From assembly GCF_031202265.1 (NCBI RefSeq), contig NZ_CP100604.1, positions 7,732,501 to 7,796,500 on the forward strand: a stretch of DNA of 64,000 nucleotides. Reading direction: 5' to 3'. Every line of letters begins with the position of its first letter. Position 1 is the first letter of the stretch. The notes under the pieces are model-generated. The model did not search any database, was not told the DNA's origin, and was given only the letters and a program-made list of their open reading frames with translations. Of the stretch, positions 35,859-44,918 are shown piece after piece. A program made the position numbers and the translations under genes. Origin of the DNA: Bradyrhizobium sp. Ash2021 (GTDB lineage: Bacteria > Pseudomonadota > Alphaproteobacteria > Rhizobiales > Xanthobacteraceae).

Positions 35859-36041
35859 GCGGGGGAAAACAACAAAATTCGCGCGTCTAGCGCCGAAGAG
35901 GTTCTTGCTCTGACCAAGGTCAACTGGAACACCACCCAGTTTGACCAGAAACTTCCGGCTCCCATCAAGGCTGCCCGCGAAGTCGGGCGCATTCTCAAGC
36001 ATATCATCAGGCACTTGGCCGTTCCTTTGATGAATTCATGA
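35859..36041 (+). pseudogene. C-terminal fragment of a prokaryotic Argonaute (PIWI domain)
   Basis: The frame reads [20 protein letters not shown], then [18 protein letters not shown], before ending MNS at 36041. This is the pattern of the C-terminus of long prokaryotic Argonautes (LTKxNWNxTQFD followed by AAxxVGxILK). An in-frame stop lies at 35853-35855 and I see no Argonaute-like translation further upstream, so only about 60 codons remain. The last residues differ from the usual aromatic C-terminus. An ORF at 36038 overlaps it by four bases. Confidence 0.6.
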
Positions 36042-36340
36042 TCACGGGACCAGGTCAGCCGGGACAAGACAAGCTGGAGATACTTGCGGCCAGTGGTTCA
36101 TCGGTTAGCGGTGCAGCGCTTTCGGAGGCCGCTCATGAAGCATGGCAGGTCATTTGGGGGCAATTCGCCGCGACACTTCCAGAACAGAGCGACGCATGGG
36201 TCGTCATACGCGCGATAGACAGCACCTTCTATGAGGTCACGTCGTCGGACGAAGCGGTACTCAATGCCGTCCGATCGACTTATGAGGACGTGAGAGTTGC
36301 ATCCAGCCCTGCGACTTTCGCTCCGATTGAGCGCATCTAA
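36038..36340 (+). CDS. Hypothetical protein overlapping the Argonaute remnant
   Basis: A 100-residue soluble open frame whose ATG overlaps the stop of the Argonaute-like fragment (ATGA) and which has no ribosome-binding site of its own, as expected for a coupled second gene. It contains [20 protein letters not shown] and a C-terminal [12 protein letters not shown]. No domain recognised. If real, it was probably a partner in the Argonaute operon and may no longer be translated. Confidence 0.45.
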   Translation: MITGPGQPGQDKLEILAASGSSVSGAALSEAAHEAWQVIWGQFAATLPEQSDAWVVIRAIDSTFYEVTSSDEAVLNAVRSTYEDVRVASSPATFAPIERI

Positions 36341-36488
36341 AGCGGAGGGAAGCAAGCCTTGAGTGCGGCGATGGGTCAACCGCCGTCGCTCCATCCGGCC
36401 TTGCCCGCTCGACCCCTGACAGCATACCTTGTGGCGATCACTTCGCATGTCGGCTTGGGCCCAAGCTGAAATCCGATCTGGAGGTGGC

Positions 36489-36740
36489 ATGACACATTGG
36501 ACCGAAAGTGTCGTCGTAATTTTGCTGGCAAGCTTTTCCGGCGTCGCGAGCGCGCAGGTGAGATGCGACGCGATACCTCACGGACCGGCGCGCACCGATT
36601 GCTATCTCGCCCTAAGTCAGTTCTATCGGGGACAATCGGACCTTGCCGCTGCCAGAGCGCGCGTTCAATCAGACGCCGCGTGGTATCGGGCAATTACGGG
36701 GACAGACCCGCCAAAACATAGACTGCAGCGTCAGCAATAA
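36489..36740 (+). CDS. Small secreted hypothetical protein
   Basis: An 83-residue exported protein with a signal peptide of about 22 residues ending VASA, then VRCDAIPHGPARTDCYLALS with two cysteines that may pair. Start ATG 36489 is preceded by GGAGGTGGC, a strong ribosome-binding site. Similar small periplasmic proteins are common in Bradyrhizobium. Function unknown. Confidence 0.65.
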   Translation: MTHWTESVVVILLASFSGVASAQVRCDAIPHGPARTDCYLALSQFYRGQSDLAAARARVQSDAAWYRAITGTDPPKHRLQRQQ

Positions 36741-36784
36741 AGCTGTCGATACCGTCAGGGTGAGTCAGTGGGTGACTTCTGGTG

Positions 36785-36809
36785 TGGGTCATTCGCGTCG
36801 ATTTGGCCC
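36785..36809 (+). repeat. Dispersed repeat, copy 1
   Basis: TGGGTCATTCGCGTCGATTT followed by GGCCC. Two further degenerate copies are at 40873-40899 and 42406-42431, all in intergenic DNA and in the same orientation. Confidence 0.5.
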
Positions 36810-36952
36810 AATCTCGATCATGCCCGGTCTGTCCCTGAAAGCCGACGCTGGGCCATGGATCGGGCTCATCGTGTACGGACCAAATCCAGACTCATGACCG
36901 AAGCAAAAAGGGCGTTCTGTTCGATCACCTCGTCGACGCCAGTGAGCACGGT

Positions 36953-37110
36953 TCATTCGGGCAACCCCGCTTTCCGAAGACCCTCAATCGACAGCTTTAT
37001 GTTTGCTGTCCCGCCCCGACCGATCCACGCAGATATTGTGAAGGCGGGATCGACCTCAAGCAGACGCGCCGCGGCCTCACGGGCCTCAGCATCACGTCCC
37101 AGATGGGGGG
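36953..37110 (-). pseudogene. C-terminal fragment of a TPR adenylate-cyclase-type protein
   Basis: The minus frame reads AEAREAAARLLEVDPAFTIS, then SIEGLRKAGLPE and a stop. This matches the very end of the TPR-containing adenylate/guanylate cyclases common in Bradyrhizobium, whose last repeat ends EGLRKAGLPE. Upstream the frame degrades and no cyclase domain is present. Confidence 0.55.
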
Positions 37111-37315
37111 AAGCTGAAAGCGGACGCGAGCGTTTCGCCATTCCGCGGACCCGCAGCGCGTGACGGCAAGCCTTCTGCGACCGAACATCTCGCGTTTGCG
37201 AGATACCACTTGGCCGATGCGCCTGTTAGCTCAATACCGTAGTTGACCGCACGGCCCGCTTCCCAGCGCAGCATTTTCATGCATACTTTGCGCAACCGTC
37301 GGAAGGGACGTGCGC

Positions 37316-39223
37316 ATGGCCCAGGTCCTTCAGGCTGAGGGGAGGCCGCGGCAAGATCCCCAGAAGCTGCCCGCCGCCGCGGTGCTGACGGCACTTGGAG
37401 TTGTCTACGGCGATATCGGCACCAGCACGCTGTACGGGCTGAAACAGGCCGTCGAGGCCGGCGGGGCGCCCACGCCAGAAACGGTCACTGGCACCGTGTC
37501 GCTTATCTTCTGGGCGCTTCTTCTCATCGTCGGACTCAAATACGCCATTCTGATCCTGCGCGCCGACAATCATGGTGAGGGCGGCATCGTGGCTCTGCTC
37601 GCGCTGTTGGATGCAAGGCACGCACCGCGCGGAAGCGCGCGCGCCTCCCTGCTCGTCGTCGGCCTGATCGGGGCCGCGTTGCTCTATGGCGATGGCGTGA
37701 TCACGCCGGCGATCTCGGTGCTCAGCGCCGTCGAAGGTCTGAAGATCGACGCTCCCGCCCTGGCACCAATGGTCGTTCCCATCACCATCGCGATCCTCGT
37801 CGGCCTGTTCCTGGTGCAGCGCAAGGGAACGGAGTTCGTCGGCAACATTTTCGGGCCGGTGATGTTCATATGGTTCGTCGCAATTGCCTTGCTCGGCCTC
37901 AAGGGCATCATGCAAAGCCCAGCCATCCTCGCCGCGATCAGCCCCCATCATGCCGTTCTCTACCTCAGTCACGCGGGACCCGGCATCGCCTTCGCCGTGC
38001 TCGGCGCCGCCTTTCTGACGCTCACGGGCGCGGAGGCCATGTATGCCGACATGGGGCATTTTGGCCGGCTGCCCATCCAGCTCGGATGGTTTGCGATCGT
38101 GTCACCCGCCTTAATGCTCAATTATCTCGGCCAGGGAGGGCTGCTTCTGGCCGATCCCCATGCGGCCGAGAATCCATTCTACCTGCTCGTGCCGCGATGG
38201 GCGCATTACCCGATGGTGGCGTTCGCGACCATCGCCACCGTGATCGCCTCACAAGCTATCATCTCGGGCGCATATTCGCTCACCCAACAGGCAATGCAGC
38301 TCGGCTTCTTGCCTCGCATGCGGGTGCACCACACGGCAAGCCATGAGAAGGGGCAGATCTACATCCCCGTGGTGAATTGGCTGCTGGCGGCCGGCACGCT
38401 CACCGCCGTGCTCCAGTTCGGCTCGTCCGACGCCCTCGGCGGGGCGTATGGCATCGCCGTCGCGATGCTGATGGCGATCACCACGGTGCTGGCCGCTCTC
38501 GTCGCCCTGAGATGGGGCTACAACCCGCTTCTGGTCGTGGGGGTGAACGGGTTCTTCCTCGTCATCGAGCTGGTTTTCGTTGCCGCGAACATGGCGAAGC
38601 TGGTCGAAGGCGGCTGGTTCCCGCTCCTGCTGGCAAGCGTCATTGCATTCCTGATGCTGACCTGGCGCACCGGATGGCAGTTGCTTGAGCAGGAGCGCTC
38701 CAAGCTGCGCCAGCCGGAGGACGCATTCATCGAGTGGGTCATCAACACGCCGCCCATACGGCTACCCGGGGCGGCGGCGATCTTCACCGCGGCGACCACC
38801 GGGATCCCGCTCTGCCTGACCCATCACCTCAGGCATAATCGCGTGCTGCATGAGCGCGTGCTGTTTATCGCGTCTATCATTGTCGACGAGCCGCGGGTCG
38901 AAGCCAGTGAGCGGGTCAAGCTTGTCCCGGTCGGCGCGGGCAGTACGCGCGTCCTCTTCCATTTCGGTTTCATGGAAACACCTGATGTGATGGAGGGACT
39001 GAGGCTTGCCTGCCGCAAGCCCGAGCTTGCCGGCATCGATCCTGATAACATTACCTACTATTTCAGGCGCGTGATGGTGATCGCGACCGATAAAGTAGCG
39101 GGCATGGCGGTCTGGAGAAAATCCCTGTTCGCCACAATGCACCTCAACGCCAACCTCCCGGCGGCGTATTTCGGGGTTCCGCCCGCCCAGGTCGTGGAGG
39201 TTGGCCTCGAAGTCGAAATATAG
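37316..39223 (+). CDS. kup: Kup low-affinity potassium uptake protein
   Basis: A 635-residue Kup/HAK/KT potassium-proton symporter. The N-terminal signature ALGVVYGDIGTSTLYGLKQA is intact, followed by about twelve membrane helices (LLYGDGVITPAISVLSAVEG, TLTGAEAMYADMGHFGR) and a cytoplasmic C-terminal domain of about 170 residues. Start ATG 37316 has GAAGGGAC about eight bases upstream; a GTG at 37310 sits too close. It stands alone, with gene remnants on its left and a reductase on the opposite strand on its right. Confidence 0.93.
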   Translation: MAQVLQAEGRPRQDPQKLPAAAVLTALGVVYGDIGTSTLYGLKQAVEAGGAPTPETVTGTVSLIFWALLLIVGLKYAILILRADNHGEGGIVALLALLDARHAPRGSARASLLVVGLIGAALLYGDGVITPAISVLSAVEGLKIDAPALAPMVVPITIAILVGLFLVQRKGTEFVGNIFGPVMFIWFVAIALLGLKGIMQSPAILAAISPHHAVLYLSHAGPGIAFAVLGAAFLTLTGAEAMYADMGHFGRLPIQLGWFAIVSPALMLNYLGQGGLLLADPHAAENPFYLLVPRWAHYPMVAFATIATVIASQAIISGAYSLTQQAMQLGFLPRMRVHHTASHEKGQIYIPVVNWLLAAGTLTAVLQFGSSDALGGAYGIAVAMLMAITTVLAALVALRWGYNPLLVVGVNGFFLVIELVFVAANMAKLVEGGWFPLLLASVIAFLMLTWRTGWQLLEQERSKLRQPEDAFIEWVINTPPIRLPGAAAIFTAATTGIPLCLTHHLRHNRVLHERVLFIASIIVDEPRVEASERVKLVPVGAGSTRVLFHFGFMETPDVMEGLRLACRKPELAGIDPDNITYYFRRVMVIATDKVAGMAVWRKSLFATMHLNANLPAAYFGVPPAQVVEVGLEVEI

Positions 39224-39521
39224 TGCTATCCACGGACTCCGAGATCGTCGACTTGTTAGATCCCAGCCACGAAGTCGCCGAGAAGCGGACGAACGGCAGC
39301 CGCGCTACGATGTCGGCTGGGTCCGACGCGGAAGTCCGGGCCGGCGCCAGCCGCGTCCGGGCTACGCGCGGAAGCCGACGTATCCAATGGTCGCCGCGTT
39401 CTTCCAATCAGGGCCAGAAGCGGCCCTTGAACCCGTATTTGAGGCTCACGCTCGCCAGGCCGCGCTTTCGTTGGGGTTACGATCCGTAATCCAGCACGCC
39501 GCTGCGGTTCCGAGCGTTAGC
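39224..39521. other. Intergenic between kup and the reductase gene
   Basis: About 300 bases between two convergent genes. No gene, clear terminator or repeat seen. Confidence 0.4.
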
Positions 39522-40691
39522 TCAACGCGCGCTGAAGGTGAGGCCGGCGCGCTCCTTCAGACGCTTGCGCAACGCCGGCCCCATCAGCGCGCCGGGCGTC
39601 CAGGTGCCGCCCTCGCCCTGCACGTCGCGCACGAGGCAGAGAGCGCTCTCGGCGATCATCTTGCTGGTCGAGCCGTAGCCCGGATCGCGGTCGCCCGTAA
39701 CTACCGCTTCGACCCGTCGGCCATCCGGCAGCTCGCCCAGGAAGAGGATGTCGTAGAAGCCCTTCTCGCGCTCTTCCCGAGTCGGGCCTGCGCCGGGTTT
39801 GAGGCCGCCGGTCCTGAACAAGGAAACCATCGTGGCGAACGTCTCCGTCGACACGCGAGCGATTTCCCCAAATCCCGGCGCGACCATCATCTCGTCGTAA
39901 ACGAAGTCCGTGCCGTAGGGATGACCCAACAGGAAATTCGTGCGGTGCACGTTCTTGGTGTTGATCGGCGCCATTGGGAACGGCACGAGCCACGCGTTCA
40001 TGCTCGGGTCGTAATGGGGGATGAGGCCCGACGGCTGAGACGGCCCGGTGAACCCCGGCGTCAACGCGAAGGGATCGGTCAGCAGCCGGATCAGCGCCGG
40101 GTCGCGCGCGGCGGCGGCCAACGTCGCCTGAGCGCTCGCCGCGGTGCCGCCAGACATGCCGCCTTTCACGTTACGCAGGCGAGCTTTGACCCGCCGCGCC
40201 GGGCGTCCGAATTTCTCGCGCGCCTTCTCCTGCAACGTGAGCACGCCAAGATCGAACGGGATGGAATCGAAGCCGCAGGAGAAGACGATGCGCGCGCCGG
40301 TCCGTTTCGCCTCTTCGTGATGGGCGTCGATCATGCGCCGCATCCAAGCCGGTTCGCCGCACAGATCAACATAGGCCGTGCCCGTGGCCGCGCAGGCCGC
40401 CACAAGCTCGGGACCGTGGAGTTGATAAGGCCCGACCGACGTGATGATCACGGCCGCACGCTCGCACATCGAACGCAGGCTGGCCGGCTCGGCGGCATCC
40501 GCCTTAACCAAAGGCAAATCGTCTGGTGCGCCGATGTCGGCACGCACCCTCTGGAGCCTGTCGGTCGAGCGTCCTGCGATCGCCCAGGACGGAGCATCGT
40601 CGCCGCGATAGGACGTCGCCAGATATTCGGCAATGAGACGGCCGGTGTAACCCGTCGCGCCATAGACGATGAGGTCGAAGTCTCGCTTCAC
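39522..40691 (-). CDS. Saccharopine-dehydrogenase-like/trans-acting enoyl reductase family protein
   Basis: A 389-residue NAD(P)-dependent protein. The Rossmann motif is YGATGYTG at the N-terminus, followed by AIAGRSTDRL and VGPYQLHGPELVAACAATGT, all typical of the saccharopine dehydrogenase NADP-binding domain in the mycobacterial trans-acting enoyl reductase group. CGFDSIPFDLG is a further family marker. Start ATG 40691. No polyketide or lipid genes adjoin it, so its substrate cannot be inferred. It is monocistronic and convergent with kup. Confidence 0.85.
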   Translation of the reverse strand: MKRDFDLIVYGATGYTGRLIAEYLATSYRGDDAPSWAIAGRSTDRLQRVRADIGAPDDLPLVKADAAEPASLRSMCERAAVIITSVGPYQLHGPELVAACAATGTAYVDLCGEPAWMRRMIDAHHEEAKRTGARIVFSCGFDSIPFDLGVLTLQEKAREKFGRPARRVKARLRNVKGGMSGGTAASAQATLAAAARDPALIRLLTDPFALTPGFTGPSQPSGLIPHYDPSMNAWLVPFPMAPINTKNVHRTNFLLGHPYGTDFVYDEMMVAPGFGEIARVSTETFATMVSLFRTGGLKPGAGPTREEREKGFYDILFLGELPDGRRVEAVVTGDRDPGYGSTSKMIAESALCLVRDVQGEGGTWTPGALMGPALRKRLKERAGLTFSAR

Positions 40692-41082
40692 GACGTTGGT
40701 CCTCCTCGATACCCGGGAGAGCTATCTTTAGATTCCTGTGCAATCGCAGGACAGGAGGACGCCCAGCACGAGCAGCAAGTGCCATTTGAGGGTCCGCCGC
40801 TTCATTGAACCGTCCGATCGCGTTTGACGGAGGATACCACAGTTTCCGCCTTGGGGCGCGCAACGTCCGGTGTGGGGTCATCCGCGTCAGTTTGACCGGA
40901 CACCGGCGCACTCCGGTCTACCCCGGTGAACGGACATTCTCAGGATAGGCGGGCATGTCTCAAGGGTGCCAACAGCAGCCTTCGCGGGCCATTTGGTGTA
41001 AACGGATACCCAAAGGACGCAGGTCGTCTGCCCGTTTAGAACGGGTAATTGGCCAGCGGTAAAGCCAACAGCAAGGTGGACT
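40692..41082. other. Intergenic with one copy of the dispersed repeat
   Basis: About 390 bases between divergent genes, containing the repeat copy at 40873-40899. No gene seen. Confidence 0.45.
40873..40899 (+). repeat. Dispersed repeat, copy 2
   Basis: TGGGGTCATCCGCGTCAGTT followed by TGACCGG; degenerate relative of the copies at 36785 and 42406. Confidence 0.45.
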
Positions 41083-42324
41083 ATGTTGAAGCACTGGCTC
41101 ATTGACCTCATTGGTCACGTTTCCGGTCTCAGCGATGCACAACTTAGGCAAATTGAGAAATCGTTGCCGGCGAGCAAGGCGCTGATCGATCTTCTCAATA
41201 GGGCACAGCCGATCATCGAACAGGCGCACAAGCTGTACGCAGAAGCTGAGCCGCTGATCGATGAAGCAAAGAAAGAGTGGCAGACTGTCGGCCCCGCGGC
41301 GCAAATTTTGATCGATGTTATCGGGCATCATGTCAACAAAGGTAGTTCGCCGGCAGAGGCCGCTGAGGCAGTCCGCACTGCGCTTGACGGCTCAATCAAG
41401 AGCGTCGCCCAGGATCATTGGATCGATCAGCGAATGAGCTGCGTAACCGTGTTTGGGGGAACTGGCTTTGTTGGCCGTCGCGTCGTGCGCTATTTGTGCG
41501 AGTCCGGCGCCAAGGTGCGCGTCGCCTCGCGGCATCCCAGGGGGGTTGAGGGCGACGACGTCAAACAGATCGCCACCGACGCACACGACGAGCGCTCCGT
41601 AGAGGCCGCCGTTGCGGGCGCCGATGGCGTGGTCAACGCCATTAGCCTGTACGTCGAGCACGGAAGCGATACATTTCATTCGGCGCACGTCGAAACGGCC
41701 GCCAGGATCGCGAGCGTAGCGCGGCGGGTCGGGGCCAAACGGCTAGTTCACCTATCAGGAATCGGCGCCGACGCGGCCTCGCCTTCGCCTTATATTCGCA
41801 GTCGCGGCGAAGGCGAGGCGGCCGTGCAGGCCGCATTCCCTGGCGCGGTTATCATACGCCCAGCGGTGATGTTTGCGTCGGACGACGGCTTTCTCACGAC
41901 AATTCTCAGGCTGCTTCGGGTCCTGCCGGCTTATCCGATATTCGGCGACGGCAGGACGAGGCTCCAGCCGGCGTACGCGGATGATGTTGCTGCGGCGATT
42001 ACACAAGTTCTGCGGCAGAGCAAAAAGCCGTATCCTGTCTACGAACTGGCCGGCCCACGCGTCTATTCATACGAGGAGTTGTTGCGGACCATTGCCCGTA
42101 CCGCAGGTTTGCGGCCGGTGCTGATGCGAATGCCGTTTGCCTTATGGGAGGCACTTGCCGGCGTCGCTGAAATCTTGCCGCACCCGCCCCTCACCCGCAA
42201 TCAGGTCGAGCTTATGCAGATCGACACCACAGCCTCGGACAACTTGCCGGGGTTTCGTATGCTCGGCATTTCGCCGCGATCGCTCGAAGAAGAACTCGAA
42301 GCGATGCTCAAGCAAAGCAAATGA
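41083..42324 (+). CDS. NDUFA9-like NAD(P)-binding protein fused to an N-terminal helical module
   Basis: A 413-residue protein. Residues 118-413 form an atypical SDR of the complex I NDUFA9 subunit type, with Rossmann loop VFGGTGFVGRRVVRYL, then RLVHLSGIGAD, and a family tail ELMQIDTTASDNLPGFRMLG. Residues 1-117 are a separate, highly helical and charged part (DAQLRQIEKSLPASKALIDL). The SDR part begins with its own Met118, where stand-alone homologues would start, so this looks like a fusion. It may act in quinone or membrane redox chemistry, as suggested for the family. Confidence 0.8.
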   Translation: MLKHWLIDLIGHVSGLSDAQLRQIEKSLPASKALIDLLNRAQPIIEQAHKLYAEAEPLIDEAKKEWQTVGPAAQILIDVIGHHVNKGSSPAEAAEAVRTALDGSIKSVAQDHWIDQRMSCVTVFGGTGFVGRRVVRYLCESGAKVRVASRHPRGVEGDDVKQIATDAHDERSVEAAVAGADGVVNAISLYVEHGSDTFHSAHVETAARIASVARRVGAKRLVHLSGIGADAASPSPYIRSRGEGEAAVQAAFPGAVIIRPAVMFASDDGFLTTILRLLRVLPAYPIFGDGRTRLQPAYADDVAAAITQVLRQSKKPYPVYELAGPRVYSYEELLRTIARTAGLRPVLMRMPFALWEALAGVAEILPHPPLTRNQVELMQIDTTASDNLPGFRMLGISPRSLEEELEAMLKQSK

Positions 42325-42405
42325 GGAAACTCAGCAAAATTGCGATCGGACAGCGAGGAAGAAATGGTGCCGACCGACATCTGACGCGACGGTGCGATGT
42401 CCGAG

Positions 42406-42431
42406 TTGGGGTCACTCGCGTCGTTTTGGCC
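42406..42431 (+). repeat. Dispersed repeat, copy 3
   Basis: TTGGGGTCACTCGCGTCGTT followed by TTGGCC; third copy of the family at 36785 and 40873. Confidence 0.45.
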
Positions 42432-42458
42432 GCCCACCCACACGCCGCATAGGTTCGC

Positions 42459-42631
42459 TCAGTCGCCGACCCCTTCATCCAAATCAACCTCATCAGCAAT
42501 CGCGGCGACCGCTGCGTCCCAACTCAATTCTGGGTGTTGCAGCAGATACTCGGCGACGCTTTCGCATCCAGTTCGTCGTTGCTCAGTTCACGTTCCGTGT
42601 TCATGTTCGAAGTGTCGTTGGTCTTGCTCAC
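42459..42631 (-). pseudogene. Frameshifted small protein with an ELSNDELD leader
   Basis: GTG 42631 has GGAGAAGACC upstream and gives SKTNDTSNMNTERELSNDEL before going out of frame. One frame over, the DNA reads SVAEYLLQHPELSWDAAVAA and ends DEVDLDEGVGD at 42459. Joined, these would make a protein of about 55 residues. The ELSxDELD pattern is typical of small rhizobial peptide precursors; the joining is my inference. Confidence 0.35.
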
Positions 42632-42901
42632 GGTCTTCTCCATTCAAGCCAGCGCGGATCATCCTTCGCTGTGCGGGCACACTGGCCCAACACTTCCGCC
42701 GCTACTGTGACCCTGGTCACATGTCGCTGTTGTCGTCGTCGGTCGTGATGACGCGATGAGCGCGAAGGGCTTGCGGATGTCTGCATCACGCTCAGAAGCG
42801 GACATTTGGGCTGGCCTTCAGCACGTCTGCTTTGTGCCAACAGCGGACTCATGCGCTCGATGGCAACCGATAGGGCGGGCTTATATCTTGCCAAGCGCGA
42901 G
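42632..42901. other. Intergenic, decayed repeat-rich DNA
   Basis: No gene. Contains short pieces such as GCGGACATTTGGG and GCCAACAGCGGACT that recur in degenerate form elsewhere in the window. Confidence 0.35.
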
Positions 42902-43588
42902 CTATTGTTCTGACGACAGGTGGACCATCTGGCGCCCACCATTCATCGCCTTGAGGCTGTTGACGTAATTCTCAGGGCGCTGCCAGCGATTAGGAACTTT
43001 CAATCCCATAAAACTTGCGATGTCGCCGATAAATCCTGTGCAATTGAACGTTTCAGCGTTCCACACCGGCGAAGTCGCCTGCAACTTCTTGATATAGGCG
43101 AAAACTCTTTTTGCGTCTGACTCACTCAAGTAGACTCGGTAACTCGCAGTCAGGTATTGCGGATCAAGATCGCCGTAACTTGCGCCGGTCTCGGACGGCA
43201 CCCACGTCACGTGCCCAAGTACATAAGCCAAGGTGTCTCCCGCAGGGGTGAGGCCTGCGACTTCAACTTGTCGCTCGCTCGTCTTCCCATACCAGACGAA
43301 GGCGTGGCCCCAGCTTGCCGCCGTTCTGGCTCGGAAATCGACGTAGTACGGGCCCTTTGCTGATCCCAGCCTTGCCGTCGACTGTGCTGCCGGTTTGGAT
43401 TGACTGGCCTCACGGGACTCAAGCGCATTCGCGTTAGCGGTGCGCTTGAGGAGTTCCTGGGACGTAAAGCGTTCCGATCCGACGCGAGTGTCGATCTCGC
43501 GTGCGGAAGCCGATTGGAAATTGCACGGCAACAAAACAGCCAGCGCGAATCCCCCAAGCCGGCATAGTCTCCTCGCTCTATTGGCCAC
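42902..43588 (-). CDS. Hypothetical exported protein
   Basis: A protein of about 228 residues. After a basic N-terminus and a hydrophobic segment ending QSASA, the mature part contains GPYYVDFRARTAASWGHAFV with WYGK, and NAETFNCTGFIGDIASFMGL with one cysteine. The ASWGHAFVWYG / NCxGFxGDIA pattern with a His and a Cys recalls NlpC/P60-like or permuted papain-like hydrolases, which is tentative. The start is uncertain: GTG 43588 places the signal peptide correctly, and GTG 43603 is an alternative. It follows a small secreted gene by 32 bases. Confidence 0.65.
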   Translation of the reverse strand: MANRARRLCRLGGFALAVLLPCNFQSASAREIDTRVGSERFTSQELLKRTANANALESREASQSKPAAQSTARLGSAKGPYYVDFRARTAASWGHAFVWYGKTSERQVEVAGLTPAGDTLAYVLGHVTWVPSETGASYGDLDPQYLTASYRVYLSESDAKRVFAYIKKLQATSPVWNAETFNCTGFIGDIASFMGLKVPNRWQRPENYVNSLKAMNGGRQMVHLSSEQ

Positions 43589-43620
43589 GCTTCGTCCGTT
43601 CACTGATTCAGCGAGGCCTG

Positions 43621-43803
43621 TCAGTATCGTGCCGCGACGGGCGTCTTGCCGATCGGTGTCTTCCCGATCGGGGTCTTGCCAATCGGCATCTTGCCAACAG
43701 GAGCTTGCGGATAGACGGGCACCGGCTGTCGGTGCGGGAGGTCGGCAGCGCTCGCGGCAGCCATCATGCCAAGCGTTGCAAACGCAACAGTCACAATTTT
43801 CAT
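43621..43803 (-). CDS. Small secreted protein with PIGKT repeats
   Basis: A 60-residue protein. A signal peptide of about 19 residues (MKIVTVAFATLGMMAAASA) precedes a proline-rich region and a repeat read as MPIGKTPIGKTPIGKTPV. Start ATG 43803, with AAGGAG ten bases upstream; a GTG directly before it is possible. Function unknown. It is just upstream of an exported protein gene on the same strand. Confidence 0.6.
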   Translation of the reverse strand: MKIVTVAFATLGMMAAASAADLPHRQPVPVYPQAPVGKMPIGKTPIGKTPIGKTPVAARY

Positions 43804-44069
43804 CACGGTACGTCTCCTTTTGGTTAGAAGAACAGACAGCAACCTGCTGACAGTCCCTCCAAAGCAAGGAGTGAGCATCGACCTGCGAATACGTCCAGAG
43901 TGCGGCAGAACAGCCCCCCTTGGGGAAATACGTCTGCGTGAGACAGATATGACACATGCCAGACGGTTCCATCCCAGACGTTGATCCTTGGGGGGTCCAA
44001 TCACGTACCGCCCTATTTTCATGTGTGCTACCTAGTTGGGTAGCAAAATGGTGACAGGAAAAGCAGATC

Positions 44070-44288
44070 ATGACTGACGATCAGGTCAATCTCGTCGTTC
44101 AGCACCTTTGCGAGCAATTGCACTTGGCGCTCCGATTGAAGGGCAGCGAAGCACATCCACCAAACGCCAAGGATATTGGATTCGATCCTGCCTCTGTAAG
44201 AACTGTATTGCTGACCGGGTTGCGTTCGGCAGGTGTCACGATCCACCACGAGGCAGCCGGGGCGAGCGAAGAGCCGCCGTGGTCCTAA
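44070..44288 (+). CDS. Small hypothetical protein
   Basis: A 72-residue soluble protein starting MTDDQVNLVVQHLCEQLHLA. AGGAAAAG lies about ten bases upstream of ATG 44070. No motif recognised. Its end overlaps the 3' end of the minus-strand gene at 44236-44517. Confidence 0.45.
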   Translation: MTDDQVNLVVQHLCEQLHLALRLKGSEAHPPNAKDIGFDPASVRTVLLTGLRSAGVTIHHEAAGASEEPPWS

Positions 44289-44517
44289 ATGCAAAACGCG
44301 GGACAGAAGCCCCGCGCCAATGTCTCAGTTGGGTCCTACCGAACGCTAAGTCGCGGGGCGGCTTTTTGAGCGAGTTTATCCTGGCATAAACGGCACCCGG
44401 AGAGCGTTTCAGTTTCTTGGCAATCAGACCGACCTTGACCCGGGATATAATAAGCTCACGTAATTGAGCCTCCTCCGCGGGTGTCCAAGGGCGCCCGGCT
44501 GGGCGTGGACCTGTCAT
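44236..44517 (-). CDS. Small SANT/GcrA-like DNA-binding protein
   Basis: A 93-residue protein whose first 50 residues, with RPWTPAEEAQLRELIISRVK and IAKKLKRSPGAVYARINSLK, form a helix-turn-helix of the SANT/GcrA-like kind common in rhizobia. The rest is unstructured and may be a read-through tail, as relatives usually end after about 60 residues. Start ATG 44517 with GGGGG about eleven bases upstream. Confidence 0.65.
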   Translation of the reverse strand: MTGPRPAGRPWTPAEEAQLRELIISRVKVGLIAKKLKRSPGAVYARINSLKKPPRDLAFGRTQLRHWRGASVPRFAFRTTAALRSPRLPRGGS

Positions 44518-44762
44518 TTATGAAATTCCCCCGTTTAAGGGCTTATCCAATCGCAACGAGCGCGTTGCCGCAAGATGCGGTGAGACTTGGGCGCTGAACC
44601 GGCGCTCCACTGCCACGCCGCGCCGCTGGCTCCATGAACGTCGCTGGTGTCTCGCCGATTGATGCATTTCATTCAAATTGAAAGAAGGGGCTTTCTTAAA
44701 TTTTTTGAGCCTACAAACTCCGCGCCCGATGCATTTCTAGGGCGGACATTTTGGAGATTGCT

Positions 44763-44918
44763 ATGAACGTCATTTCAAACGTTTACATGCGCGTCATTCC
44801 CGAAACGCAGACCAGCGTTCAACCCCTCAAGACCGTCGCACTGTTTTGCGGTATTGGTTTGGCCGCCTCTCTTTGCATGGCATCTTTCGGTCTTGATATC
44901 GGTGCCGGATTTTTCTGA
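44763..44918 (+). CDS. Short membrane peptide gene
   Basis: A 51-residue protein read from ATG 44763 (NVISNVYMRVIPETQTSVQP, then a single membrane helix LKTVALFCGIGLAASLCMA). GGAG lies seven bases upstream at 44752-44755. Coding status rests on the ribosome-binding site and the hydrophobic helix. Function unknown. Confidence 0.5.
   Translation: MNVISNVYMRVIPETQTSVQPLKTVALFCGIGLAASLCMASFGLDIGAGFF

Noticed and set aside
37316..39223. c-di-AMP or potassium riboswitch before kup
   Set aside because: The leader is under 100 bases of unique DNA and shows no riboswitch-like stems.
39201..40808. Plus-strand open frame of 535 codons
   Set aside because: It is antisense to the saccharopine-dehydrogenase-like gene and overlaps the end of kup; its composition is Arg/Ala-rich shadow text.
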